A DNA stretch of 14,242 nucleotides, taken from Acidobacteriota bacterium. GTDB lineage: Bacteria > Acidobacteriota > Thermoanaerobaculia > Multivoradales > JAHZIX01. Both the position numbers and the translations under genes were made by a program. Below the pieces are notes generated by a model. That model saw only the letters and a program-made list of their open reading frames with translations. It had not been told where the DNA came from and did no database searches. Within the stretch, counting starts at the first letter, position 1; each line of letters starts with the position of its first letter. The stretch lies in contig JAGQSE010000183.1 of the NCBI GenBank assembly GCA_020439725.1, positions 1-14,242 on the forward strand. The letters are read 5' to 3'. Below are positions 7,490 through 14,242 of this stretch, piece after piece.

Positions 7490-8931
7490 CCCTGCCCGAG
7501 GTCGTCGCAGCGCTCGCTCAGCAGGCGGTCTGGGCCTTGCTCCTGGCGGTCCCCGTCGCCCTCGCCGATCGCGCCCTCGGGCGGCGACTGCCGGCGCTGC
7601 GCTGGGGCTTGTGGAACCTGGTTCTCCTGCGCCTCGCCCTGCCGGCCGGTCTTAGCGCTCCCTGGGGATGGCGACCGTGGCATGGGCTCGGCGGCATCGC
7701 GGCCGCGGCGGAGGCCCCGCTGACGATCCCCTTGCTGGCGGCGCTTCCCGGCGGCACCCCGGAAGCCCCTCTCGACCGGTCGAGCGCCATCGGCTGGCTC
7801 GTCCTCGCCTTGGCCTGGTCGGTCGGTGCGGCCTGGTGTGGCGCCCGGTGGTGGCACGCGCGCCGCCGGCATCTGGAGCTGACCCGGCAAGCCGAGCTCG
7901 TCTCGGAGGGCCGTCTTTTCGAGCGCGCGGAGGCCTGGCGTCGACGGTTGGGGATCACCCGTCGTATCCGTCTCGTGGTCTCCGACACCACCTCCCGGCC
8001 CTTCACCCTCGGCGTTCTCCGACCGGTGGTCTGTCTACCCCGCGAGCTGGTCGACCCCGAAAGCCATGACCTGGAGGCCGTCCTCGGTCACGAGATCGCC
8101 CATGTGCGCCATCTCGACGATCTCGCCTTGCGCGTCGAGGCCTGTCTCGGGGCTCTCTTCTGGTTCCACCCGGCGACCTGGCTGGCTCGCCGTCGCCTCG
8201 ACCATCTGCGCGAACGCCTGTGCGACAGCGCGGTCGTGGCGAGCGGGGCCGTCACGAAGAGCGCCTACGCTCGAGCGCTCCTCGCCCAGGTTGCGGTCAG
8301 CCGAGGCCTCGACCTCGCTCCGCCCCAGGTGATTCCCAGCTGGCGAGACCGATCGACCCGCCAGGAGCTCCGCGAGCGCATCGAGGGTGCGCTCGAAGCC
8401 CGGCGCCGCCCGCGCCGGATCCTCTGCTTGACCGCCTGCCTCGCTGCCGCCTTCATCCTTCTTCCCGCCCCACCCCGCGCCGGTGCCGCGGTCCAGACGC
8501 CCGACCCTGGATCAACCCAGGAACCGGCCATTCACTGGACACGCCCTGTCCCTGGCGCCCGCCTCACTTCGCCCTTCGGCCCGCGCCGCGACCCGTTTAC
8601 CGGTGACGCCGCGCACCACGATGGCGTCGACCTCGGCGCACCGGAAGGTACGCCCGTGGTCGCCATGGCGGACGGCACGGTGAGCGTCGCCACCGAGCAC
8701 GATGAAGCGGAGCCGGCCCGGGGAACGCTCGTGGTCATCGATCACCCGGGCGGCTACCGCTCGCTCTACTCGCATCTTCAGGATCTCGAGGTCGAGACCG
8801 GTCAGGCGGTCACCGCCGGTCAAACCATCGGACACCTGGGCAGAACCGGCGCCGTCACGGCCCCACATGTCCACGTCGAGGTCCACCACGACGGCCAGCC
8901 CGTCGACCCCGCAGGGCTCTGGGCGCCCTGA
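7486..8931 (+). CDS. BlaR1-like M56 membrane metalloprotease fused to a periplasmic M23 (LytM-type) peptidase domain
   Basis: The 481-residue protein has the BlaR1 layout: predicted membrane helices at about 11-28, 36-56, 101-120 and 310-328. A zinc protease domain lies between helices 3 and 4, with HEIAH (202-206) and a probable third ligand E243 in ERLCD. In BlaR1 that domain faces the cytoplasm and leads to loss of BlaI. The external C-terminal part, normally a beta-lactam-binding sensor, is instead an M23 peptidase domain (about 350-481) with its full metal site: H378 and D382 in HDGVD, H463 in HVH, and the accessory H430 in YSHL and H461. M23 enzymes cut peptidoglycan cross-bridges or bind them. 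The start overlaps the repressor stop (ATGA). I recall M23/M56 fusions being annotated in other bacteria, but I know of no studied case. Sensing of peptidoglycan or its fragments is inference. Confidence 0.9.
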   Translation: MTLPEVVAALAQQAVWALLLAVPVALADRALGRRLPALRWGLWNLVLLRLALPAGLSAPWGWRPWHGLGGIAAAAEAPLTIPLLAALPGGTPEAPLDRSSAIGWLVLALAWSVGAAWCGARWWHARRRHLELTRQAELVSEGRLFERAEAWRRRLGITRRIRLVVSDTTSRPFTLGVLRPVVCLPRELVDPESHDLEAVLGHEIAHVRHLDDLALRVEACLGALFWFHPATWLARRRLDHLRERLCDSAVVASGAVTKSAYARALLAQVAVSRGLDLAPPQVIPSWRDRSTRQELRERIEGALEARRRPRRILCLTACLAAAFILLPAPPRAGAAVQTPDPGSTQEPAIHWTRPVPGARLTSPFGPRRDPFTGDAAHHDGVDLGAPEGTPVVAMADGTVSVATEHDEAEPARGTLVVIDHPGGYRSLYSHLQDLEVETGQAVTAGQTIGHLGRTGAVTAPHVHVEVHHDGQPVDPAGLWAP

Positions 8932-8943
8932 GCTCCAGAAATC

Positions 8944-9029
8944 TGAATACTGGGGACACGATACGAAACTCGGCAAACGCCCCCACCGCCGAGGCCGAGC
9001 TGAATTGAGTATCGTGTCCCCGAGATTCA
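8944..9029. repeat. REP/MITE-like inverted-repeat element
   Basis: Two 28-bp arms (8944-8971 and 9002-9029) face each other and match at 22 of 28 positions, with a perfect 13-bp core, GGGGACACGATAC (8952-8964) and its complement (9009-9021). The 30-bp centre holds a further CTCGGC/GCCGAG pair. The element fills most of the gap between two convergent genes. The core recalls palindromes spread by REP-associated tyrosine transposases in other genomes, as I remember them. It could also act as a bidirectional terminator structure, although T-runs are absent. No transposase is nearby. Confidence 0.6.
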
Positions 9030-9074
9030 TGGAGTCGACCCGAAGGACCCCTTCCGCTCGATCCGGGCCGGTCG

Positions 9075-10250
9075 CTACTTCTTCCGATTGATGTCGAAGC
9101 TGATCCCCACGTGGGCGCTCAGCTGGTGGTCCGGGTCGCCCAGGAATTCGCTGCGGTCGGCGTAGACCAAGGTGAGGGGCACCCCGGCCCCGCCGGCGGT
9201 CTTGATCGGCAACGTGTAGGACAGGCTCGCCACGAGTCGATTCTGACGAAGAGGGTCGTCCTGGACATCGATCCACTCGACCGAGAGCGCGAAGAGGCGC
9301 TGCGGATCTTCCGGCTCCTTGCCGGAGCTCATCGTCATGCTTCCTTCGGGCTTCTTGCTCCGCGTGTAGCGGGTCCAGAGGACCTTGCCGCACCACTCCT
9401 TCGAGTGGTCGAGGTCGAGGCTCGCCATGCGATCGACCGCCACGTCGGTCATGGTGTCCGGATCCGTGACCATCTCCTGGTAGGGGAAGTCCATCTTGAA
9501 GGCGTCCCGCGAGCGGTAGGCCAACGAAAAGGTGAACTTGTCCTGGGTGAAGAGCCGCGGGTCGTCGACCACCTTTTGGAAAGCCCGCACCCGCGCCCGG
9601 CGCATCTCCTGTTCCGTACTCCCCTTGTCCGAGTTGTGGTAAACCTTCAAGACTCGATTGAAGTTGCGGCGTCCGAGCTCGTAGCTGAGCTTGAACTCCT
9701 CCGAGTCCGGCCCGATGAGGTCGTCTAGCTCGCGGAAGCTCGCCGTCAAGGTCAGCTGTGGCTGGTTCGCGATGAGGGGCGCGATGGTGTCCGGTTTGAC
9801 CTTGGAGAACCGTTCGAGACGCGCATCGTAGACGGCCGCCTCCGCCTTCAGCGCCTCGATGTAGATCGCCAGGTCGAACCCGGTCAGGTTGCCGGACTCT
9901 ATCGCCGCCGTGAGCTCGCCGAAGGTCACGTCCTCGAGCTCGCGTTGCTGGTTGAGGGCCCAGAGAGCGGCCGGTTCACCCAGGTCCTCGGCCCTGTCGA
10001 GGACTTTCTGTTCTGCTGGGGTAGGTGGGCCAGCGGTACTGATCACATCCTCGAGAAGCTGATGGATCAGGTTTTCATAGAGCTTGGCGGACCGGCCGAA
10101 CCGATGCCGAGCCTTGTCCCAGTTCTGAAACTCGTCGGAGCGCTGAAACCCGTAGGTCGCGGCCCAGGTGATATCCGCGAAGTCGTCGACCTCCTTGAGC
10201 CACGCCTCTTTCTGCGCGTCTCGCGCCTGCTCGACCACCGCCTCGAGCAA
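9075..10250 (-). CDS. Unknown protein, possible envelope or beta-rich protein, 5' end uncertain
   Basis: I do not recognise this protein. From the only available in-frame start, a TTG, it is 391 residues. The first half (to about 130) is helical and charged, rich in Glu, Ala and Lys. The second half alternates polar and hydrophobic residues in strand-like runs, for example QLTLTASF, DKFTFSLAYR and NRLVASLSYTLP, and ends with HVGISFDINRKK. That pattern resembles an outer-membrane or secreted beta-sheet protein, yet no signal peptide is visible. Protein-like sequence continues upstream of the TTG until a TGA (stop at 10341-10343), so the annotated start is probably not the true one. The gene is either truncated, frameshifted, or sequenced with an error. 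It is convergent with the M56/M23 gene across the inverted-repeat element and divergent from the next cassette. Confidence 0.6.
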   Translation of the reverse strand: MLEAVVEQARDAQKEAWLKEVDDFADITWAATYGFQRSDEFQNWDKARHRFGRSAKLYENLIHQLLEDVISTAGPPTPAEQKVLDRAEDLGEPAALWALNQQRELEDVTFGELTAAIESGNLTGFDLAIYIEALKAEAAVYDARLERFSKVKPDTIAPLIANQPQLTLTASFRELDDLIGPDSEEFKLSYELGRRNFNRVLKVYHNSDKGSTEQEMRRARVRAFQKVVDDPRLFTQDKFTFSLAYRSRDAFKMDFPYQEMVTDPDTMTDVAVDRMASLDLDHSKEWCGKVLWTRYTRSKKPEGSMTMSSGKEPEDPQRLFALSVEWIDVQDDPLRQNRLVASLSYTLPIKTAGGAGVPLTLVYADRSEFLGDPDHQLSAHVGISFDINRKK

Positions 10251-10344
10251 CGGCTTGTAGATCGCCGGCTCGGTGGCCGTGACCTCGAGTTTGAGCTCGC
10301 CTGCTCGGAAGCCGTCCCTAGGGGCTTCGGCTACACGTCTTCAT
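10251..10344 (-). other. Coding-like 5' extension with candidate +1 frameshift at CCC-TAG
   Basis: In the frame of the downstream gene this stretch reads DGFRAGELKLEVTATEP and on into the annotated start, with no stop but also no ATG, GTG or TTG. In the adjacent frame an ATG at 10344, with GAAGG 7 nt upstream, opens eight codons (MKTCSRSP) that end at CCC TAG (10323-10318). Skipping one base there joins the two frames. This may be a sequencing or assembly error, a real disabling mutation, or, least likely, programmed shifting. Confidence 0.4.
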
Positions 10345-10496
10345 CCCGGGACCTTCGTGCATTAGGATCAGCTGAGTCCGTACACAAGATCGAACGGAAA
10401 TCGAGGCCCGCGCGTCGCCGCGAACCCGATAGCGTCTTGTCTGCCCGCCGGCTCGGCGGCGAGGGTCCCTCACACTCATCGTCACAGGAGGAAGCC

Positions 10497-10871
10497 ATGG
10501 AATCGGATCGCATCTCCGCCCTCGGCGACTGGCGGGTCGATGCCAGTCAATGCCGATGTCTTCCCGTCTTTTCGATGCTCCGGCTCGACCGCGACGACCA
10601 AGGGGGCATCCACCTGCGAGTAAGCTGGGGTGACGCGGACCAGGAAGCCGTTCTGACCCGTTCCGGCGGCAAGCTGGAGACGGGCCGGGCGACCTTCCTC
10701 TTCTCGACCGCTGACGGTGAGCAGCACCTCCTGGTCGCGGCGGTCCACGCCGAGCCTCGCGGGCGACGGCGGCTCTTCGGGTTCATCAGCAGCCGGCGGG
10801 GGCGCGAAGAAACCGGCACCGGTGCCTGGACGGCCCACGACGTCGATCCCGACGGTGGCGCTTCCGGGTGA
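10497..10871 (+). CDS. Unknown 124-residue protein, first gene of the CHAT cassette
   Basis: I do not recognise this family. The product has no signal peptide or membrane helix and is probably cytosolic. It looks strand-rich from about 12 to 92, with alternating runs such as GIHLRVSW (37-44), RATFLFSTADG (64-74) and EQHLLVAAVHAE (75-86). A basic patch RGRRRLFGFISSRRGR (88-103) precedes a polar, glycine-rich tail. Two cysteines lie close together (C19, C21). The ATG is well supported by AGGAGG five bases upstream. Its stop overlaps the GTG start of the large CHAT gene by 4 nt, so the two are probably translated together and may work together. No convincing promoter was found in the gap before it. 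A role as a small partner or regulator of the CHAT protein or of the downstream sigma factor is inference from position only. Confidence 0.75.
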   Translation: MESDRISALGDWRVDASQCRCLPVFSMLRLDRDDQGGIHLRVSWGDADQEAVLTRSGGKLETGRATFLFSTADGEQHLLVAAVHAEPRGRRRLFGFISSRRGREETGTGAWTAHDVDPDGGASG

Positions 10872-13800
10872 GCGGACGGCGCCTCGTGCGCGGCGTCGTG
10901 CCAGCGGCGCTGATGGTCTTGCTCGCCAGCTGCAAGCCACCGGCACCGGCCATTTCGCGGATCTCGACCGAAGCCGAGGTCCGCCATGACCACGGCTTCG
11001 ACACCGAGCTTCTTCTCGATACCGCGGAAGCGCTTCTCGAGGTCGAGGTCGAGCAGCTCGGCGTCGACGTCGAGCTCCGGGTCCTCGATCCCGGGGGACG
11101 GGAGCTGGCCACCGTCGACGGCCCCACCGGCCGCCGTGGCGTCGAACGCGCCGTGCTCCGGACCACCTCGGCGGGACGGCTGCGGCTCCAGGTGAGAGCC
11201 CCCGCTCCAGGAGCGCATGGCCAGATCGTTCTCACCGCAACCTGGCTCCCAGGGTCCAGGAAGGACGGCGAGCCCCGTGATCAGTGGCTCGCATCGGGTC
11301 TCCTGGCCACCCGCGCCGCACGGGTGGCTCGCCAGCACTCCGCCGACTCGCGCCACGCCGCCCTCGAGCTCTACACCGAGGCCCTCGCGACCCTCGAAAC
11401 AGCCACGGACCGGCCTGGCCTCGCCCGGGAGCGGGGCCGGCTACACCATGCGCGCTCGGTGCTCTTGCGGCAGGACGGCGACCTCGACGCGGCGGCGACC
11501 GAGCTCGACGCGGCCGCCGGCGCTTGGCGAGCCGCGGGCGACCACCACGGCGAAGCCAGGGCGCTCAACGAGCGGGGCCTCGTCGCCTGGCAACGGGGCG
11601 ACGGCCACGGGGCCCTCGAGCTCTACACCCGGGCGCTGGCGATCCGCGAGACGCTCTCTGACACCGACGGCGAGGCCCAGACGCTGGCCAACATCGGTCT
11701 CGTCCACCATTCGCGCGGAGAGCCGCGCAAGGCGCGCGAGCACTACCGGCGCGCCCTCGAGCTGGCCATCCGTGCCGAGGACCCGGCCCTTGAAGCCACT
11801 CTGTTCAACAACCTCGGAGGAGCGGCGCAGGATCTCGGTGAGCCCCTCGACGCCCTCGAAGCCTTCGGGCGTGCCCTGGAGCTCCACCGGTCTCTCGTCC
11901 AGCCGGCCGCCGAAGCGCGAGCGCTCTCAAACCTGGGAGCCACCCTGCGCTCGCTGGGCCGCTACGAGGAGGCCCTGGGCCAGTACCTCGAAGCCCTCGA
12001 GGCGGTTCACCTGCAGGCGGACCCGGCCGCGGAGGCGGCGGTGCTCAACAACCTCGGAGTGGTCTACCTGGCGCTCTTCGACCTCGAACGGTCGCGGAGC
12101 TTCTTCACTCGAGCCCTCGACGGCTACCGCGACGCCGGTGACCTGCGGGGTGAGGCGGCGGCGCTCACCAACCTGGCCCAGAGCCTCGAGCGCGACGACG
12201 AGCCGAAGCGAGCCCGGGAGCTGTACCACCAGGCGCTCGAGCTCCGGCGCCAGCTCGCAGACCGTCGCGGCGAGGCCATCGCCCTCGATCACCTGGGTCG
12301 GGTCCTCGAAGCGCTGGGAGATCTCGACGCCGCCGAGGATGCCTTCGACGCGGCGCTCGCCCTGCACCAGGAGCTTTCGGATCCCCTGCGTCGGGCGCGG
12401 GCGCTGCGGCATCGCGCGGAGGTCCGGCTTCTCAAGGGCGAGCTCGGGACTGCCGAAACGGATCTCGAGACGGCAGGCGAGCTCGTCCGACGCATCGGCG
12501 ACGGCGAAGGCGAGGCGGAAGCCCTCGAGATCCTGGCGCGCATCGACCTCGAGCGAGGCCGGCTGGACGAAGCCCACGCGCGGCTGTCGACCGCTCTCGA
12601 CATCGTAGAAAGCCTCGGCACGCGGGTCGTCGAGCCCGAGCTCCGCGTCTACTACCTGGCCGCGCGCCATCGCACCTACCAGACCCAAATCGCGACCGAG
12701 ATGGCGCTCCACCGGCGAGATCCCACGGCCGCCTGGGACCGCCGGGCCCTCGAGACCAGCGAGCGCTCGCGCGCCCGGACCCTGCTCGACCTGCTCTCTC
12801 CGGGTGCGAACGGGCGGAACGGCACCCCACCCGCGCTGGCCGCGGAGCGGAGCCGTCTGCTCGACCGTCTCGGCGCCAAGGCCGAGCTTCGCACTCGGCT
12901 GCTGGCCAGGGGCGATCCTCGTGCCGCCGAGGTCGAGCACGAAGTCGACGAACTCACCACCGCTCTCGAGGCGCTCCAGGGCGAGATTCGGCGTCGCCCG
13001 AGCCCAGGCGTGGAGACCGGTGCGAGGCCTCTGCGGGCCGCCGACATCCAGGCTCTCCTCGACCCTGAAACCGTTCTTCTCGAGTACTCCCTCGGGACGG
13101 ACCGGAGCGTACTCTGGGCGGTAGACACCGAGGCCGTCGCCAGCTTCGAGCTACCGAGCCGATCCTCCCTCGAAGCCTCCGCTCGCCGCCTGCACGGACT
13201 GTGGAGCCGTCTCGATCCGAGCGACGGCACCGAGGAACGACAGCTGGCGGCTCTCCTGTCTCGCCAGCTCGTGGCTCCGGCGGCGGCGCGGCTCGAGGGC
13301 AAGCGCCGTCTCATCGTGGTCGCCGACGGTGCCCTGCACTACCTCCCCTTCGCCGCCCTGCCCGCCCCGTCTGCGCCACAAGCGCCGCTCGTGGCTGGCC
13401 ACGAGGTCATCTCGCTGCCTTCGGCGACGGTCTTGGCGGCGCAGCGCGAGCTCGCGGCCAGGGCCCCTCGTCCGCCCACCACTCCACTGCGGACCGTCGC
13501 CGTGCTCGCCGACCCGGTGTTCAGCGCTCTCGATCCCCGGCTCGCCGGTCCGGGACACGCGTCCCCCGTGAAAGACGCCGAGGGCCTCGTCTTCCAACGG
13601 CTCGCCGCCACCCGGCGAGAGGCGGCGGTGCTCGCCGAACTGGTGCCGGCGGAGAGGTTGCTCCTCGCCCTCGACTCCCGGGCGCGGCGCTCGCTGCTCA
13701 CCGGCGGCGCCGTCGGCCAGTCCAGCATCCTCCACCTGGCGACCCACGGCGTCGCCGACGACGCGCGGCCGTGGCTCTCCGGGCTGATGCTCTCGCGCTT

Positions 13801-14170
13801 TGACGAAACGGGCCGCAGTACCCCGGCCTTCCTCGGTCTCAAGGACGTCTCCGAGCTCGAGCTGCATGCGGAGCTGGTCGTCCTTTCCGGTTGCCGCACC
13901 GCCCTCGGGCGCGAGGTCAGCGGCGAGGGTCTCCTGGGATTGGTGCGCGGCTTTTTCGACGCGGGCGCCCGGCGGGCGCTGGCCAGCCTCTGGCAGGTGC
14001 AGGATCGCTCGACAGCAGAGCTGATGACCACCTTCTATCGCTCGTTGCTGGTGGACGGACAACCCGCGTCGAGCGCGTTGGCCGTGGCGCAACGGGCCCT
14101 GATGACGGATCCGCGCTGGCGCGACCCCTACTTCTGGGCGGCGTTCGAGATGCAGGGGGACTGGCGATGA
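10868..14170 (+). CDS. Exported TPR-CHAT lipoprotein (caspase-like protease domain)
   Basis: The 1100-residue protein starts with a basic region and a hydrophobic stretch ending in the lipobox LASC (Cys22), so it is probably a lipoprotein outside the cytoplasm. A strand-rich segment (about 30-138) follows, perhaps a bacterial pre-peptidase-like fold. Residues about 160-583 form roughly ten TPR units with a 40-residue period; the recurring NNLG/SNLG helices and GEAxAL joints resemble kinesin light chain-type repeats. A linker with ALETSERSRARTLLDLL (631-647) leads to the C-terminal CHAT domain (about 800-1100), whose dyad residues are H960 in LATHG and C1009 in LSGCRTA, both present. CHAT domains belong to the caspase/separase clan and occur in bacterial proteases activated through TPR sensing. 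The GTG start overlaps the upstream stop and has no Shine-Dalgarno of its own, which points to translational coupling. The substrate is unknown; the adjoining sigma factor suggests signalling. Confidence 0.9.
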   Translation: MSGRRLVRGVVPAALMVLLASCKPPAPAISRISTEAEVRHDHGFDTELLLDTAEALLEVEVEQLGVDVELRVLDPGGRELATVDGPTGRRGVERAVLRTTSAGRLRLQVRAPAPGAHGQIVLTATWLPGSRKDGEPRDQWLASGLLATRAARVARQHSADSRHAALELYTEALATLETATDRPGLARERGRLHHARSVLLRQDGDLDAAATELDAAAGAWRAAGDHHGEARALNERGLVAWQRGDGHGALELYTRALAIRETLSDTDGEAQTLANIGLVHHSRGEPRKAREHYRRALELAIRAEDPALEATLFNNLGGAAQDLGEPLDALEAFGRALELHRSLVQPAAEARALSNLGATLRSLGRYEEALGQYLEALEAVHLQADPAAEAAVLNNLGVVYLALFDLERSRSFFTRALDGYRDAGDLRGEAAALTNLAQSLERDDEPKRARELYHQALELRRQLADRRGEAIALDHLGRVLEALGDLDAAEDAFDAALALHQELSDPLRRARALRHRAEVRLLKGELGTAETDLETAGELVRRIGDGEGEAEALEILARIDLERGRLDEAHARLSTALDIVESLGTRVVEPELRVYYLAARHRTYQTQIATEMALHRRDPTAAWDRRALETSERSRARTLLDLLSPGANGRNGTPPALAAERSRLLDRLGAKAELRTRLLARGDPRAAEVEHEVDELTTALEALQGEIRRRPSPGVETGARPLRAADIQALLDPETVLLEYSLGTDRSVLWAVDTEAVASFELPSRSSLEASARRLHGLWSRLDPSDGTEERQLAALLSRQLVAPAAARLEGKRRLIVVADGALHYLPFAALPAPSAPQAPLVAGHEVISLPSATVLAAQRELAARAPRPPTTPLRTVAVLADPVFSALDPRLAGPGHASPVKDAEGLVFQRLAATRREAAVLAELVPAERLLLALDSRARRSLLTGGAVGQSSILHLATHGVADDARPWLSGLMLSRFDETGRSTPAFLGLKDVSELELHAELVVLSGCRTALGREVSGEGLLGLVRGFFDAGARRALASLWQVQDRSTAELMTTFYRSLLVDGQPASSALAVAQRALMTDPRWRDPYFWAAFEMQGDWR

Positions 14171-14242
14171 GCCAACCCGCCGTCGACCCGGCGGGGCGCG
14201 CCGCCGCCGCGCTGGTGCGACGCATCGCCGCCGGCGACCGCG
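14167..14242 (+). CDS. Probable sigma-70-family (ECF-like) RNA polymerase sigma factor, N-terminus only
   Basis: Only 25 codons are in the window. The ATG overlaps the CHAT gene stop (ATGA), as in the other coupled pairs here. The visible residues end in ALVRRIAAGDR, which matches the usual opening of ECF-type sigma factor region 2 (a Leu-Val/Ile-x-x-Ile-x-x-Gly-Asp pattern that is followed by the first helix). No stop occurs before the edge. The identification rests on this short motif and on gene order, so a different helical protein remains possible. Confidence 0.5.
   Translation, partial: MSQPAVDPAGRAAAALVRRIAAGDR

Noticed and set aside
10391..10416. Possible ECF-type promoter, CGAAC-N17-CGTC, before the 124-residue gene
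   Set aside because: The spacing would suit an autoregulated sigma factor, but the -35 has a mismatch, such short GC-rich words are common by chance here, and nothing else supports it.
11350..12615. DNA tandem repeats with about 120-bp period
   Set aside because: They are explained by the TPR units of the CHAT protein; the DNA copies are too diverged to suggest recent duplication.
13151..14092. A 313-codon leftward open frame opposite the CHAT domain
   Set aside because: Arg/Gly/Glu-rich translation with no recognisable family, antisense to the conserved CHAT dyad region.

Overview
The window is GC-rich (by eye; composition not computed) and bacterial. It holds eight complete or near-complete protein genes and two genes cut by the window edges. 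No RNA genes, CRISPR arrays or transposase genes were seen. Purine-rich ribosome binding sites, two lipoproteins, a FadD/FadJ-type fatty acid oxidation pair, a BlaI/M56 regulatory pair and a TPR-CHAT lipoprotein next to a probable sigma factor suggest a Gram-negative-type, GC-rich soil or sediment lineage. Acidobacteriota is my best guess and a deltaproteobacterial relative the alternative, both at low confidence because this is judged from gene content alone.

Region 1 (1-3943) is central metabolism. A leftward gene, cut at the left edge, encodes a chorismate mutase, a prephenate dehydratase with an ACT domain, and a type I-beta DAHP synthase in one polypeptide. It therefore joins the first step of the shikimate pathway to two phenylalanine-branch steps. 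A 201-bp intergenic region separates it from a divergent long-chain acyl-CoA synthetase gene. Region 2 (3944-6073) is a FadB/FadJ-type enoyl-CoA hydratase/3-hydroxyacyl-CoA dehydrogenase with a TTG start, probably cotranscribed with the ligase. Together they cover activation and two steps of beta-oxidation; no thiolase or acyl-CoA dehydrogenase is visible.

Region 3 (about 6126-8931) is a tightly packed three-gene cassette: a lipoprotein alpha/beta-hydrolase esterase, a BlaI-family repressor, and a BlaR1-like M56 membrane protease whose C-terminus is an M23 (LytM-type) peptidoglycan peptidase domain instead of a beta-lactam sensor. A 13-bp inverted repeat resembling a BlaI operator lies between a -35 and a -10 element just before the esterase start, and the transcript is predicted to be leaderless or nearly so. 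This looks like a self-contained cell-wall-responsive regulatory circuit.

Region 4 (8932-10496) contains an 86-bp inverted-repeat element resembling a REP/MITE sequence, then a leftward gene of unknown function whose 5' end appears broken or frameshifted. Region 5 (10497-14242) is a second rightward cassette linked by 4-nt overlaps: a 124-residue protein of unknown function, a large exported lipoprotein with about ten TPR units and a C-terminal CHAT (caspase-like) domain, and the first codons of a probable sigma-70-family (ECF-like) sigma factor that runs off the right edge.
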